From Caldisericota bacterium (GTDB lineage: Bacteria > CG03 > B21-G15): 9,071 nt of DNA. Location of the stretch: NCBI GenBank assembly GCA_003650255.1, contig QMOP01000040.1, positions 1 to 9,071 on the forward strand. The letters are read 5' to 3'. Both the position numbers and the translations under genes were made by a program. The notes beneath the pieces were generated by a model. It saw only the letters and a program-made list of their open reading frames with translations. It was not told the DNA's origin and did not search any database. Positions within the stretch are counted from its first letter, which is position 1, and the number at the start of each line of letters is the position of its first letter. Of the stretch, positions 1-5,660 are shown piece after piece.

Positions 1-129
1 TTAAGTAAAAAACTCTATACTCAAATTTCTCATCTTGAGAGAGAGATAGAAAAATTTAGAAGAAAAGGAAAAATACCAAAAGGAGGAATGATAGAAAAAT
101 GTATAGAATTTTCCTATTTGGAGAGATAG
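1..129 (+). CDS. C-terminal tail of an unidentified protein (5' end outside window)
   Basis: Frame 1 is open from the first base to a TAG at 127-129, giving 42 residues; the other two + frames have early stops here. The peptide is strongly charged, with a helical stretch (HLEREIEKFRRKGK) that could form a short coiled coil, and it ends in FSYLER. It overlaps the next gene by 31 bases, which fits the tight packing of this cluster but is longer than the 4-base overlaps downstream. I do not recognise the family from this tail. It is probably the upstream member of the same operon. A chance open frame is possible, since 42 codons is short. Confidence 0.5.
   Translation, partial: LSKKLYTQISHLEREIEKFRRKGKIPKGGMIEKCIEFSYLER
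81..86 (+). promoter_or_regulatory. Shine-Dalgarno site for the P-loop kinase gene
   Basis: A perfect AGGAGG lies 12 bases before the ATG at 99. The nearer ATG at 88 belongs to the upstream gene's frame and is too close to be served by it. The spacing is a little long, but the site supports ATG 99 as the start, as does the P-loop sitting at the very N-terminus of the product. Confidence 0.6.
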
Positions 130-632
130 GTTCTGGAAAGGAAACAGTTGCCAAGTATCTTACAATAAAATACAACTTTGTAAGTATATTTATTGATACA
201 CCAATAAGAGAAATTGCAGAAAAATATTTATACTTTTTAAAACAGGATTACAGATTATATCGCATCATAAGTAAAAAACTTAAAGAGATACATCCAGAAG
301 TATGGATATTTAATCTTAAGAAACAAATTGAAGAATTTCTTTCCACAAATTTCAGCCAGCAAGGAATAGTAATACCAGATGTAAGACATCAATCAGAATA
401 TAACTGGTTAAAAGAAAGAGGTTTTAAATCAGTTTTAATTCAAACAAAAGAGGAAATAAGGATAAAACGACTCTTAAAAAGGGATGGTTCAATTGATTCA
501 CTTATCTATCAAAATATAGAGGACTCTATAAATTATGAAAAAGTAACACCTGACTATATAATTTTTAACAACAGAAAAGTAAAAGACCTCTATCAGGAAA
601 TAGACAGAATGATAAGAGAGATAAAGATGTGA
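99..632 (+). CDS. P-loop deoxynucleotide monophosphate kinase-like protein
   Basis: This 177-residue cytoplasmic protein begins with a beta strand and a Walker A loop, GEIGSGKET at residues 8-16, as in small NMP-kinase-fold enzymes. PDVRHQSEYNWLKERGFKSVLI (split: PDVRHQSEYNW at 93-103, then LKERGFKSVLI) resembles the DVR-x-x-x-E segment followed by a strand seen in phage-type dNMP kinases and related AAA-class kinases. Basic residues at 121-129 (RIKRLLKRD) could form the lid that clamps phosphates, and PDYIIFNN at 151-158 matches the late strand of the fold. The family phosphorylates (deoxy)nucleoside monophosphates with ATP; the actual substrate cannot be read from sequence, and dephospho-CoA-kinase-like or uncharacterised relatives are alternatives. 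The P-loop so near the N-terminus supports the ATG at 99. Its stop overlaps the next gene's GTG by 4 bases. Confidence 0.7.
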   Translation: MYRIFLFGEIGSGKETVAKYLTIKYNFVSIFIDTPIREIAEKYLYFLKQDYRLYRIISKKLKEIHPEVWIFNLKKQIEEFLSTNFSQQGIVIPDVRHQSEYNWLKERGFKSVLIQTKEEIRIKRLLKRDGSIDSLIYQNIEDSINYEKVTPDYIIFNNRKVKDLYQEIDRMIREIKM

Positions 633-1219
633 AAGAATTGAAGATTATAACACTTATAATGTTTGTAAGTAATCTATTATATCCTTACACAATTTCACCA
701 GGAGATGTAATCAAAATATCCTTAAAAGAGAAGGAAAGAGAATTTAATGTTTTACCAGATGGAAACATATATTTACCAGGATTTGGTGAATTGAAATTGT
801 CAGGAAAAACATTAAAAGAAGCAGAAGAGTATTTAAAAAGAGTATATCACCCAGAAGTAGACATAATCTCAATAAAGCCTACAGAAGAATCAGTCATTAT
901 ATTAGGAGACAAAGAGGTGATAAAACCCGGAAAATATCCCCAGGGGACCATTGCTGAAATTATTGCACTTTCAGGAGGAATCTCAGAGAAAGCAGAGGGA
1001 TTAATTTACATCTATCAGGATGGAGAATGGAGAGAGTTTGAATTATCAGACATTTTTGAAAATAGAATAGATTATCAACTTCAATACGGAGATATGATTT
1101 ACATACCATATAAAAGTTCAGCAAGAACAATTAAAGAGATAGAAGAGAACATAAAACTTTTTAAATACATAATTTATCCAATTCTAACCTATATCGCAAT
1201 AAAAAAAGGATTGAGATGA
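629..1219 (+). CDS. Polysaccharide export protein (Wza-type Poly_export + SLBB), short, no lipobox
   Basis: The 196-residue product has a hydrophobic N-terminus (IITLIMFVSNLLYPY) acting as a signal peptide. Residues 20-82 match the Poly_export domain: YTISPGDVIKI, then LPDGNIYLPGFGELKLSGKT (51-ish), the usual signature of periplasmic export channels. Residues about 88-160 form one SLBB domain, with GDKEVIKPGKY, then IAEIIALSGGI and the closing GDMIYIP. Such proteins form the outer-membrane channel that exports capsule or exopolysaccharide. Two points are odd: there is no cysteine anywhere, so no lipoprotein anchor as in Wza, and the C-terminus is a hydrophobic helix (residues 176-192) that could instead span the outer membrane, as the C-terminal helix of Wza does. 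The GTG start at 629 overlaps the previous stop (GTGA) and gives the signal peptide a basic n-region; its stop overlaps the next start as ATGA. Confidence 0.85.
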   Translation: MKELKIITLIMFVSNLLYPYTISPGDVIKISLKEKEREFNVLPDGNIYLPGFGELKLSGKTLKEAEEYLKRVYHPEVDIISIKPTEESVIILGDKEVIKPGKYPQGTIAEIIALSGGISEKAEGLIYIYQDGEWREFELSDIFENRIDYQLQYGDMIYIPYKSSARTIKEIEENIKLFKYIIYPILTYIAIKKGLR

Positions 1220-2229
1220 TAGTTCTCTTCTCAATAATATTTCTTTTTTTCATATTTCTATTTTTAAGACATCTCCACTTAAAGAAAAAATACCAGAAAC
1301 AGCAACAGATTTTCAAAAAAGACTTAAATCTTATTAAAGACCTTTCACAAAAAGTAACAACCTTAAGACAGAAAGATAAATTATTAACTCTGATATGCAG
1401 GATTTATCTAAAAGCAAGCTCAGGAGAATATTGTTTATTATTCTGTGTTAAAGAAGGAAAATTGGAAGAAATAAAAGAACAGGGAGAGATATCAGAAGAA
1501 AGAGAAGAAATAAAAAAAGAAGCAGAAAAATACATTCAGAAGAAGAAAGTAATCTATAAAAATAGCTTTCTCTATATCCCCATAATCTATCAGGAAAATA
1601 CCATTGGAATGATAGTGATAAAAATGAGAAATGGAATAAAACAAGCACCACTGTTATTTGACATCTTTCCTGGAATAACAGCACAGGTTCTGGTCAATTT
1701 AAAGTTAAAAAACATGACAAGATATGACAGTTTAACACGGCTTCTTACAAGATGGTATTTTGAAGAAAGATTAGATGATTTAATTGATAAAGCAAAGAGA
1801 GAAAAGAGAAAATTTTCTCTTCTTATGATTGATCTTGACCACTTCAAAAGAATAAATGATACATTTGGTCATCAGAAAGGAAATGAGATTTTAATAGAAA
1901 TAGCAAAATTATTTAAGGAGCATTTTCGTGATAAAGACATAATAGCAAGATGGGGAGGAGAGGAGTTCAGTATAATACTTTTAGATGTTGATGTAAAACA
2001 AGGAGTATCCATTGCAGAGAGATTGAGGAAAGAAGTAGAAGAAAGGATAAAGATAAGTAAACAGATAGCAGTAAGTAGTGAGCCAGAGAAAGAGATTAGG
2101 GTTACTTTATCAATAGGAGTAGCCGAGTATAAGATAGGCATGACAGCTGAAGAACTGGTAAGGAAAGCAGATTTAGCACTCTTAAAAGCGAAAGAAGAAA
2201 GAAATAAAGTAATAGCAGATGAAAAGTAG
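1216..2229 (+). CDS. Membrane-anchored diguanylate cyclase (GGDEF) with GAF-like sensor region
   Basis: The 337-residue protein starts with one transmembrane helix (residues 2-17), a basic stop-transfer stretch and a coiled coil (about 23-55). Residues about 55-165 look like a GAF-like sensory region (IPIIYQENTIGMIVIKM is typical of its core), though this is not certain. The GGDEF domain fills 170-333: MIDLDHFKRINDTFGH at 204-219 supplies metal and GTP contacts, GGEEF sits at 247-251, and LSIGVAEY at 298-305 closes the fold. An RxxD inhibitory site (RDKD, 238-241) sits five residues before GGEEF, the spacing known from PleD, so product inhibition is expected. It should make c-di-GMP from two GTP at the inner membrane. 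It overlaps the export gene by ATGA, with AAGGA five bases upstream, suggesting c-di-GMP control of polysaccharide secretion (inference). Confidence 0.9.
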   Translation: MIVLFSIIFLFFIFLFLRHLHLKKKYQKQQQIFKKDLNLIKDLSQKVTTLRQKDKLLTLICRIYLKASSGEYCLLFCVKEGKLEEIKEQGEISEEREEIKKEAEKYIQKKKVIYKNSFLYIPIIYQENTIGMIVIKMRNGIKQAPLLFDIFPGITAQVLVNLKLKNMTRYDSLTRLLTRWYFEERLDDLIDKAKREKRKFSLLMIDLDHFKRINDTFGHQKGNEILIEIAKLFKEHFRDKDIIARWGGEEFSIILLDVDVKQGVSIAERLRKEVEERIKISKQIAVSSEPEKEIRVTLSIGVAEYKIGMTAEELVRKADLALLKAKEERNKVIADEK

Positions 2230-2944
2230 CAAAGATAAAGTGACAAGGTTAAAGGCTAAAAAGCAATTCTTCTACCTTCAGCGAAGCGTACTTCTATCTA
2301 TTACATTTCTTCTTTCTCTTTATGCAGAAAGCAATTTCCCTTTCCTTGACTTGAGTACTCCCCATAAGAAATACACCACAAAAATAGTAAGAGTAATAGA
2401 TGGAGATACATTAATTGACAAAAAAGGAAGAAAAATCCGTCTTTTAGGAATAGATACTCCTGAACTACCAACAGAAGAAGGAATAAAAGCAAAAGAGTTT
2501 GTAGAAAGGGAGATTTTAAATAGAACAGTAACAATAATCTATCAAAAAGATTATCCTATTGACCCATATAATAGAATTCTTGGATTAATTTTTTACAATA
2601 ATGACAAAAAATGCCTTAATAAAATTCTTCTTGATAAAGGACTTGCGAAAATAATGCTATTCCCACAGGTAAAAATAATAAAAAAAGAATACTGGAGAAA
2701 AGAGATAAGAGAAAGACCAGAAGAAGAAAAAATCCTCTCCTATTGGCAGATAAAGAAATATCCCTATCAACCAGAACCTTTAAAAACCGAAAAACAAACA
2801 CCTCAGACTGAAAACCGTATAATTCTTATTCCAATTGACCCTGGCAAAAAATATCAGATGGACTTTTATGTAGATATAAATGGTAAATACTATTTAAGAC
2901 TGAGAGAACTCCAACCTTCAGCGGAGCGACCTTCACCCTTCTAA
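2219..2944 (+). CDS. Secreted or membrane-tethered staphylococcal-nuclease-like (thermonuclease) protein
   Basis: The 241-residue product has a basic n-region, a hydrophobic segment (residues 24-35) and a possible cleavage site at LYA-ES (35-37). Residues 53-178 match the SNase domain. The residues used by staphylococcal nuclease are all in place: D63 in VIDGDT and D79 in GIDTPE for calcium, with R74, E82 and R119 (DPYNR) as catalytic equivalents. It should cleave DNA or RNA outside the cytoplasm. A tail of about 60 residues (PYQPEPLKTEK onward) has no recognised domain; MDFYVDINGKYYLRL looks beta-rich. The start overlaps the cyclase by 11 bases and has only a weak distant Shine-Dalgarno site, so the true start is less sure. 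Copies of a short repeat lie in both the 5' region (residues 18-26) and the last codons. The stop is two bases before the next gene. Confidence 0.85.
   Translation: MKSSKDKVTRLKAKKQFFYLQRSVLLSITFLLSLYAESNFPFLDLSTPHKKYTTKIVRVIDGDTLIDKKGRKIRLLGIDTPELPTEEGIKAKEFVEREILNRTVTIIYQKDYPIDPYNRILGLIFYNNDKKCLNKILLDKGLAKIMLFPQVKIIKKEYWRKEIRERPEEEKILSYWQIKKYPYQPEPLKTEKQTPQTENRIILIPIDPGKKYQMDFYVDINGKYYLRLRELQPSAERPSPF
2272..2294 (+). repeat. Short repeat, copy 1 (core ACCTTCAGCGAAGCG)
   Basis: The copy lies inside the 5' coding region of the nuclease gene, just before the hydrophobic segment. It matches the copy at 2912-2934 at 19 of 23 positions by eye. The core contains CTTC-AGC-GAAG, a small hairpin-forming palindrome. 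It is richer in G+C than the surrounding sequence. Confidence 0.55.
2912..2934 (+). repeat. Short repeat, copy 2 (core ACCTTCAGCGGAGCG)
   Basis: The second copy lies within the last codons of the nuclease gene, encoding QPSAERPS, ten bases before its stop. The central A of copy 1 is G here, turning one hairpin pair into a T-G wobble. Immediately after it the sequence continues into the next gene without a clear ribosome binding site. Confidence 0.55.
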
Positions 2945-2946
2945 CT

Positions 2947-3750
2947 ATGTTAAAATACATCTGCTCTTCCTGTGGTAGAAAGTTATCTTCCACTTCCTCT
3001 GGTAAAAAACCCCTCTTCTGTCCCTATTGTAAAATGAGAGGACATATCAAAGAATTACCGCTGGATTTAATAACCTTTGATGAAGAAGAAAAACCAGAAG
3101 TAATTACCCATTTAAAAACCGAAAGAGTAAAATTTTATCCATTAAAAATAAAATCTTTAGATAATCTCCTTGGAGGAGGAATTTATTCAGGAAGTGTAAT
3201 TCTTTTAGGAGGAAAACATGGCATAGGAAAATCCACCCTTGCCTTACAATTAGGAGCAAGATTTTCCCAAAAATATGGTTTTACACTCTATATCTCTTCC
3301 GAAGAAACAATAAAACAATTAAATCTAAAAATAAAAAGATTAAAAATAAGAGAAAAATATCTTTATCTGTTCACAAAAACTGAATTAACAGAGATTATAG
3401 ATTATACTCTCAAACTCAATCCTAAATTACTTATTCTCGATTCCATTAATCGGCTTTATGATGAAAGAGTAAATGCCCTTCCAGGAAGTTACAGTCAGTT
3501 AAAAGCAATAACCTTAGAAGTAGTATCCCTTGCAAGAAGTAAAGAGTTAGCCATAATTTTAATCTCACATTTAACCAAATCAGGTAAAATCACCGGCCCC
3601 TCACTACTTGAACATCTGGTAGATGTTGTCCTATATTTAGAAGGAAAACCTGAAGAAAAAGGACGTTATTTATTTTCTCCCAAAAATAGATTTGGCATTA
3701 TACAGAAAAAAGTAAAATTAACCTTTTTCCCGTCGGGATTTAAATTTTAA
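2947..3750 (+). CDS. Short RadA/Sms-like ATPase: zinc finger plus RecA-type core, no Lon-like domain
   Basis: Residues 1-30 hold a C4 zinc finger (C6-x2-C9, C25-x2-C28) as in RadA. The RecA-like core follows: LLGGGIYSGSVILLGG at 74-89, Walker A GKHGIGKST at 89-97, YISSEE at 115-120, Walker B LLILDS at 161-166, a GSYSQLK segment at 180-186, and LEHLVDVVLYLEG at 221-233, which is close to the RadA signature. The RadA-specific KNRFG motif is present at 246-250. Full-length RadA (about 450 residues) continues into a Lon-protease-like ring domain; here the protein stops 17 residues after KNRFG. RadA is a DNA helicase promoting branch migration in recombination and natural transformation. This short form probably binds DNA and ATP, but ring assembly without the Lon-like domain is uncertain. 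ATG 2947 is two bases after the nuclease stop and has no good Shine-Dalgarno site, so translation may depend on coupling. Confidence 0.85.
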   Translation: MLKYICSSCGRKLSSTSSGKKPLFCPYCKMRGHIKELPLDLITFDEEEKPEVITHLKTERVKFYPLKIKSLDNLLGGGIYSGSVILLGGKHGIGKSTLALQLGARFSQKYGFTLYISSEETIKQLNLKIKRLKIREKYLYLFTKTELTEIIDYTLKLNPKLLILDSINRLYDERVNALPGSYSQLKAITLEVVSLARSKELAIILISHLTKSGKITGPSLLEHLVDVVLYLEGKPEEKGRYLFSPKNRFGIIQKKVKLTFFPSGFKF

Positions 3751-3773
3751 TTCCAGAAATTGGAAAATTTATC

Positions 3774-3802
3774 TTGACAACGGAATAAAGATTTACTAAT
3801 TT
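3774..3802 (+). promoter_or_regulatory. Possible sigma-70-type promoter
   Basis: A perfect -35 box TTGACA lies at 3774-3779. Seventeen bases further on, TAATTT (3797-3802) is a weak -10 match (3 of 6). A better -10 (TAAAAT, 3802-3807) has a 22-base spacer, which is too long. If real, it would drive the 4053-9071 gene pair with a leader of about 240 bases that includes the two palindromes. Confidence 0.25.
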
Positions 3803-3812
3803 AAAATTAGCG

Positions 3813-3965
3813 ATGGGAGGAGATAAAAGAGAATTATTCTCTTATTCTATCAGTTTAGCCACCATTAATTTCCTCCAGTCTACAAAGAATCAGCCTGCCA
3901 CCAGCAGAGTTTATTTCTCTCATCGTTTATTTTCCCTGTGGTATGACAATGCTTCCCGGGAATAA
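3813..3965 (+). other. 50-codon open frame of doubtful coding status
   Basis: An ATG-started frame runs 50 codons to a TAA inside the loop of the GC-rich palindrome, beginning MGGDKRELFSYSISLATINF. It uses codons such as GCC, ACC, CAG, CTG and AGC more than its neighbours do. There is no Shine-Dalgarno site upstream and no family is recognised. It may be a remnant of inserted DNA or a chance frame. Confidence 0.15.
3827..3843. repeat. AT-rich perfect palindrome
   Basis: AAGAGAAT-T-ATTCTCTT has two perfect 8-base arms around a single central base. It is flanked by GGAGGA at 3816-3821 and TCCTCC at 3871-3876, which could extend pairing into a larger, interrupted stem. Placed 25 bases after the candidate -10 box, it could be a regulator-binding site; a weak terminator is the other reading. 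Neither is shown by sequence alone. Confidence 0.35.
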
Positions 3966-3996
3966 CCCGGGATGACGAAGCCGTGAGAGGGAAAAT
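3929..3996. repeat. GC-rich nested inverted repeat (REP-like palindromic element)
   Basis: The core is TCCCGGG-AATAA-CCCGGGA (3954-3972), a perfect 7-base stem with a 5-base loop. Around it GCTTC (3951-3955) and GAAGC (3977-3981) are complementary, offering an alternative pairing. An outer stem ATTTTCCCT (3929-3937) with AGGGAAAAT (3988-3996) is perfect over 9 bases. The word ATGAC occurs at 3943 and 3972. The CCCGGGATGAC style recalls dispersed intergenic palindromes (REP/MITE-like) found in many bacteria. With no T run after the core stem it is not a classical terminator. Confidence 0.6.
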
Positions 3997-4051
3997 GAGG
4001 AAGATAAGGATTAATATGCATTTTTCGAACCAAAAATCAAGAGGAGGATAA
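3995..4051 (+). other. Possible 18-residue leader ORF
   Basis: ATG at 3995 opens an 18-codon frame, MRKIRINMHFSNQKSRGG, ending in TAA one base before the next gene's GTG. GAGAGGG lies about four bases upstream and could serve as a Shine-Dalgarno site. Its first codons copy the start of the downstream gene (TGAGGAAGATAA in both). It could be a coupling leader or a by-product of a small duplication. Confidence 0.2.
4042..4047 (+). promoter_or_regulatory. Shine-Dalgarno site deciding the GTG start at 4053
   Basis: A perfect AGGAGG lies five bases before GTG 4053. It fixes an unusual GTG start, which is also the one that gives the product a complete signal peptide. Confidence 0.75.
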
Positions 4052-4052
4052 A

Positions 4053-5660
4053 GTGAGGAAGATAATTTTGATTTTATTTATTTTTGTGATGACGGTTTAT
4101 GCTGAGAAGAAAGAGATACCTGAACAGACAAGTGAAGTGGCAAAGGAGAGAAAGACAGGTTCTCCATCACAAAAGAAGACTAATTTTGATATTGAAGCAT
4201 ACAAGGCATATGAAGAAGCATTAATGAATCCTCAAAGGGAGGAAATAATTGCAAGAAATTTAAAGATAGAAAAGATATATGCTGATGAAGCAAAATATTT
4301 TAAATTGTTTGATAAAAATACCGGTAAAATTATAAAAGAATATGAGGATGTTAGAATTTACATTTCAGAGGATAAAAGTTGTACTCTTATTAGGCCCTGG
4401 GGACCTAGTGGATATTCAGAAGATGAAAAAATAATTCTTTTTGATAATGTTAATCTTAAGGTGCTTTGGGAAAAAAGTCTTAAATGGTTTAAAGAGCGAT
4501 ATGGGAGATATCCAAGTGGAAGTGCAGGAATTTCTAAACAAGGAGAATTAGTAGGTTTGGTATTGTATCCCCAGGAATTAGTTCCTCCACCATTGATTAT
4601 TAATATTTTGGTTATTAACAAAAAAGGTAAGTTAGTTTCAGAGATGGAATATGAAGGACATTTTCTTGGTGGAGAGAAAGATACATTAGAATTTTCACCA
4701 AAACTGAAATTAATGATAGGCAAAGAAAAGAGGAAAGGTAAAATAACCTATATAGTTTTTAGTATCAAAGCAGAAAAGCTTATCTGTAAGAGTAGAGCGA
4801 TAAGTTATAGTCCGGATGAAAAATATTTAGCTGCTCTACGACGCCCTCCTCATTTTGAGAGTGATGAATTAAGGAAAAATCTTCCAACTAGAGAATTAGT
4901 AAAAGAATACTACAGGATTATGGGAGTTAGTGAAGATAAATTATCAAAGAGAGAGTTATCCTTTCATTTAGAAGATTTCATTAAGCCATTTATAGATATA
5001 TATGAAGTAAAAACAGGAAAAAAGATTGGAAGTATTATGCTTCCGATAGAAGGATATGTATGGAGATGGAAAAGATTGAAGAGTGGCAGTAGTATAGTGG
5101 TTTGCCCTGTAAAAGAAATGAAATTTAGTGAGGATGGAAGTAAGATATTTATAACAACAGAATATGAAGGGAAAGTAGAGAAATATATATTCACTGTGAA
5201 AGGAGCAAAAGAATTTTTGAAAAAACAGAGGAAGGTTTTAGAAAAATTGAGAGAGAAAAAGAAAGCGATAATAGAAGAAAAAAAGATTCCACAGGAAGTA
5301 AAGCAGCAGAAGAAGATGTTAAAGTATTTAAGAGAGAAAGTACGAGAAATTAGAGAGACAGCTAAAGAAAGAGGATTAAATAAGCATGCGCTAAAAGAAC
5401 TTAAAAGGATTGAGAGGAAAATAAAAGATCATATTGATATACGGATGGGGACAAGGATTGAGATGGAGTTAGTTGAATTTGAAGTGAAGCACAATTTGAT
5501 GGGGCACCTCTCCTATGTTAAAGATAGATGGTATATTGAAGTAAAAGATGGTTTTGGAGGTGGAACATTAATCCGGGGAAAAGAGAGGATACTAAGAAGA
5601 TTCCCAATCATTCATCCAGAGGTATTGAAAAAACTTGAAGAAGGAAAAAGTAAGGAATGA
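4053..5660 (+). CDS. Secreted protein with propeller-like repeats and a C-terminal coiled coil, family unknown
   Basis: The 535-residue product starts with a clear signal peptide (MRKIILILFIFVMTVYA, cleavage about 17) followed by a charged linker to about residue 45. Residues about 80-382 contain roughly five beta-rich units in which a strand, a K-x-G-K turn and a later (Y/F)S-x-D-x-K turn recur: DKNTGKII (87-94), NKKGKLV (189-195), ISYSPDEKYLAAL (250-262), VKTGKKIG (319-326) and MKFSEDGSKIFITT (356-369). This is the look of a WD40/YncE-type beta-propeller, though the repeats are degenerate. Residues about 383-465 are very rich in K, E and R with heptad spacing, so a long coiled coil is likely. 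A small beta-rich end follows (WYIEVKDGFGGG). I do not recognise a family. It has no cysteine lipobox and no membrane segment after the signal, so it is probably periplasmic or surface-exposed. It is coupled by ATGA to the giant M23 gene, suggesting a joint role. Confidence 0.75.
   Translation: MRKIILILFIFVMTVYAEKKEIPEQTSEVAKERKTGSPSQKKTNFDIEAYKAYEEALMNPQREEIIARNLKIEKIYADEAKYFKLFDKNTGKIIKEYEDVRIYISEDKSCTLIRPWGPSGYSEDEKIILFDNVNLKVLWEKSLKWFKERYGRYPSGSAGISKQGELVGLVLYPQELVPPPLIINILVINKKGKLVSEMEYEGHFLGGEKDTLEFSPKLKLMIGKEKRKGKITYIVFSIKAEKLICKSRAISYSPDEKYLAALRRPPHFESDELRKNLPTRELVKEYYRIMGVSEDKLSKRELSFHLEDFIKPFIDIYEVKTGKKIGSIMLPIEGYVWRWKRLKSGSSIVVCPVKEMKFSEDGSKIFITTEYEGKVEKYIFTVKGAKEFLKKQRKVLEKLREKKKAIIEEKKIPQEVKQQKKMLKYLREKVREIRETAKERGLNKHALKELKRIERKIKDHIDIRMGTRIEMELVEFEVKHNLMGHLSYVKDRWYIEVKDGFGGGTLIRGKERILRRFPIIHPEVLKKLEEGKSKE

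Larger units (their letters stand above)
3751..4052. other. Intergenic region between the two gene blocks
   Basis: This 302-base gap is the only long stretch without a convincing gene. From left to right it holds a weak hairpin (TTCCA/TGGAA, 3751-3765), a TTGACA box at 3774, an AT-rich palindrome at 3827-3843, a 50-codon open frame spanning 3813-3965, a GC-rich nested inverted repeat at 3929-3996, an 18-codon ORF at 3995-4051, and the ribosome binding site of the next gene. The middle part (about 3860-3985) is clearly richer in G+C than the genes around it. No strong rho-independent terminator (GC stem followed by a T run) is visible for the upstream operon. Confidence 0.7.

Noticed and set aside
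1872..2246. Open frame on the - strand opposite the GGDEF domain
   Set aside because: The + strand has all GGDEF motifs here; the reverse frame is low-complexity serine/leucine sequence.
3729..3748. CCC-GTC-GGG followed by ATTTAAATTTT as a terminator
   Set aside because: A 3-base stem is too short to be stable, and it lies within the coding end of the RadA-like gene.
3751..3765. TTCCA-GAAAT-TGGAA hairpin just after the RadA-like gene as a terminator
   Set aside because: The stem is only five base pairs and AT-rich, and no T run follows it (AAATTTATC), so it is not a convincing rho-independent terminator.
3811..3900. Reverse-strand mini-ORF (GGAGG then ATGGTGGCTAAACTG...) before the AT palindrome
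   Set aside because: It encodes only seven residues before a stop, so it is not a supportable gene despite a good-looking ribosome binding site.
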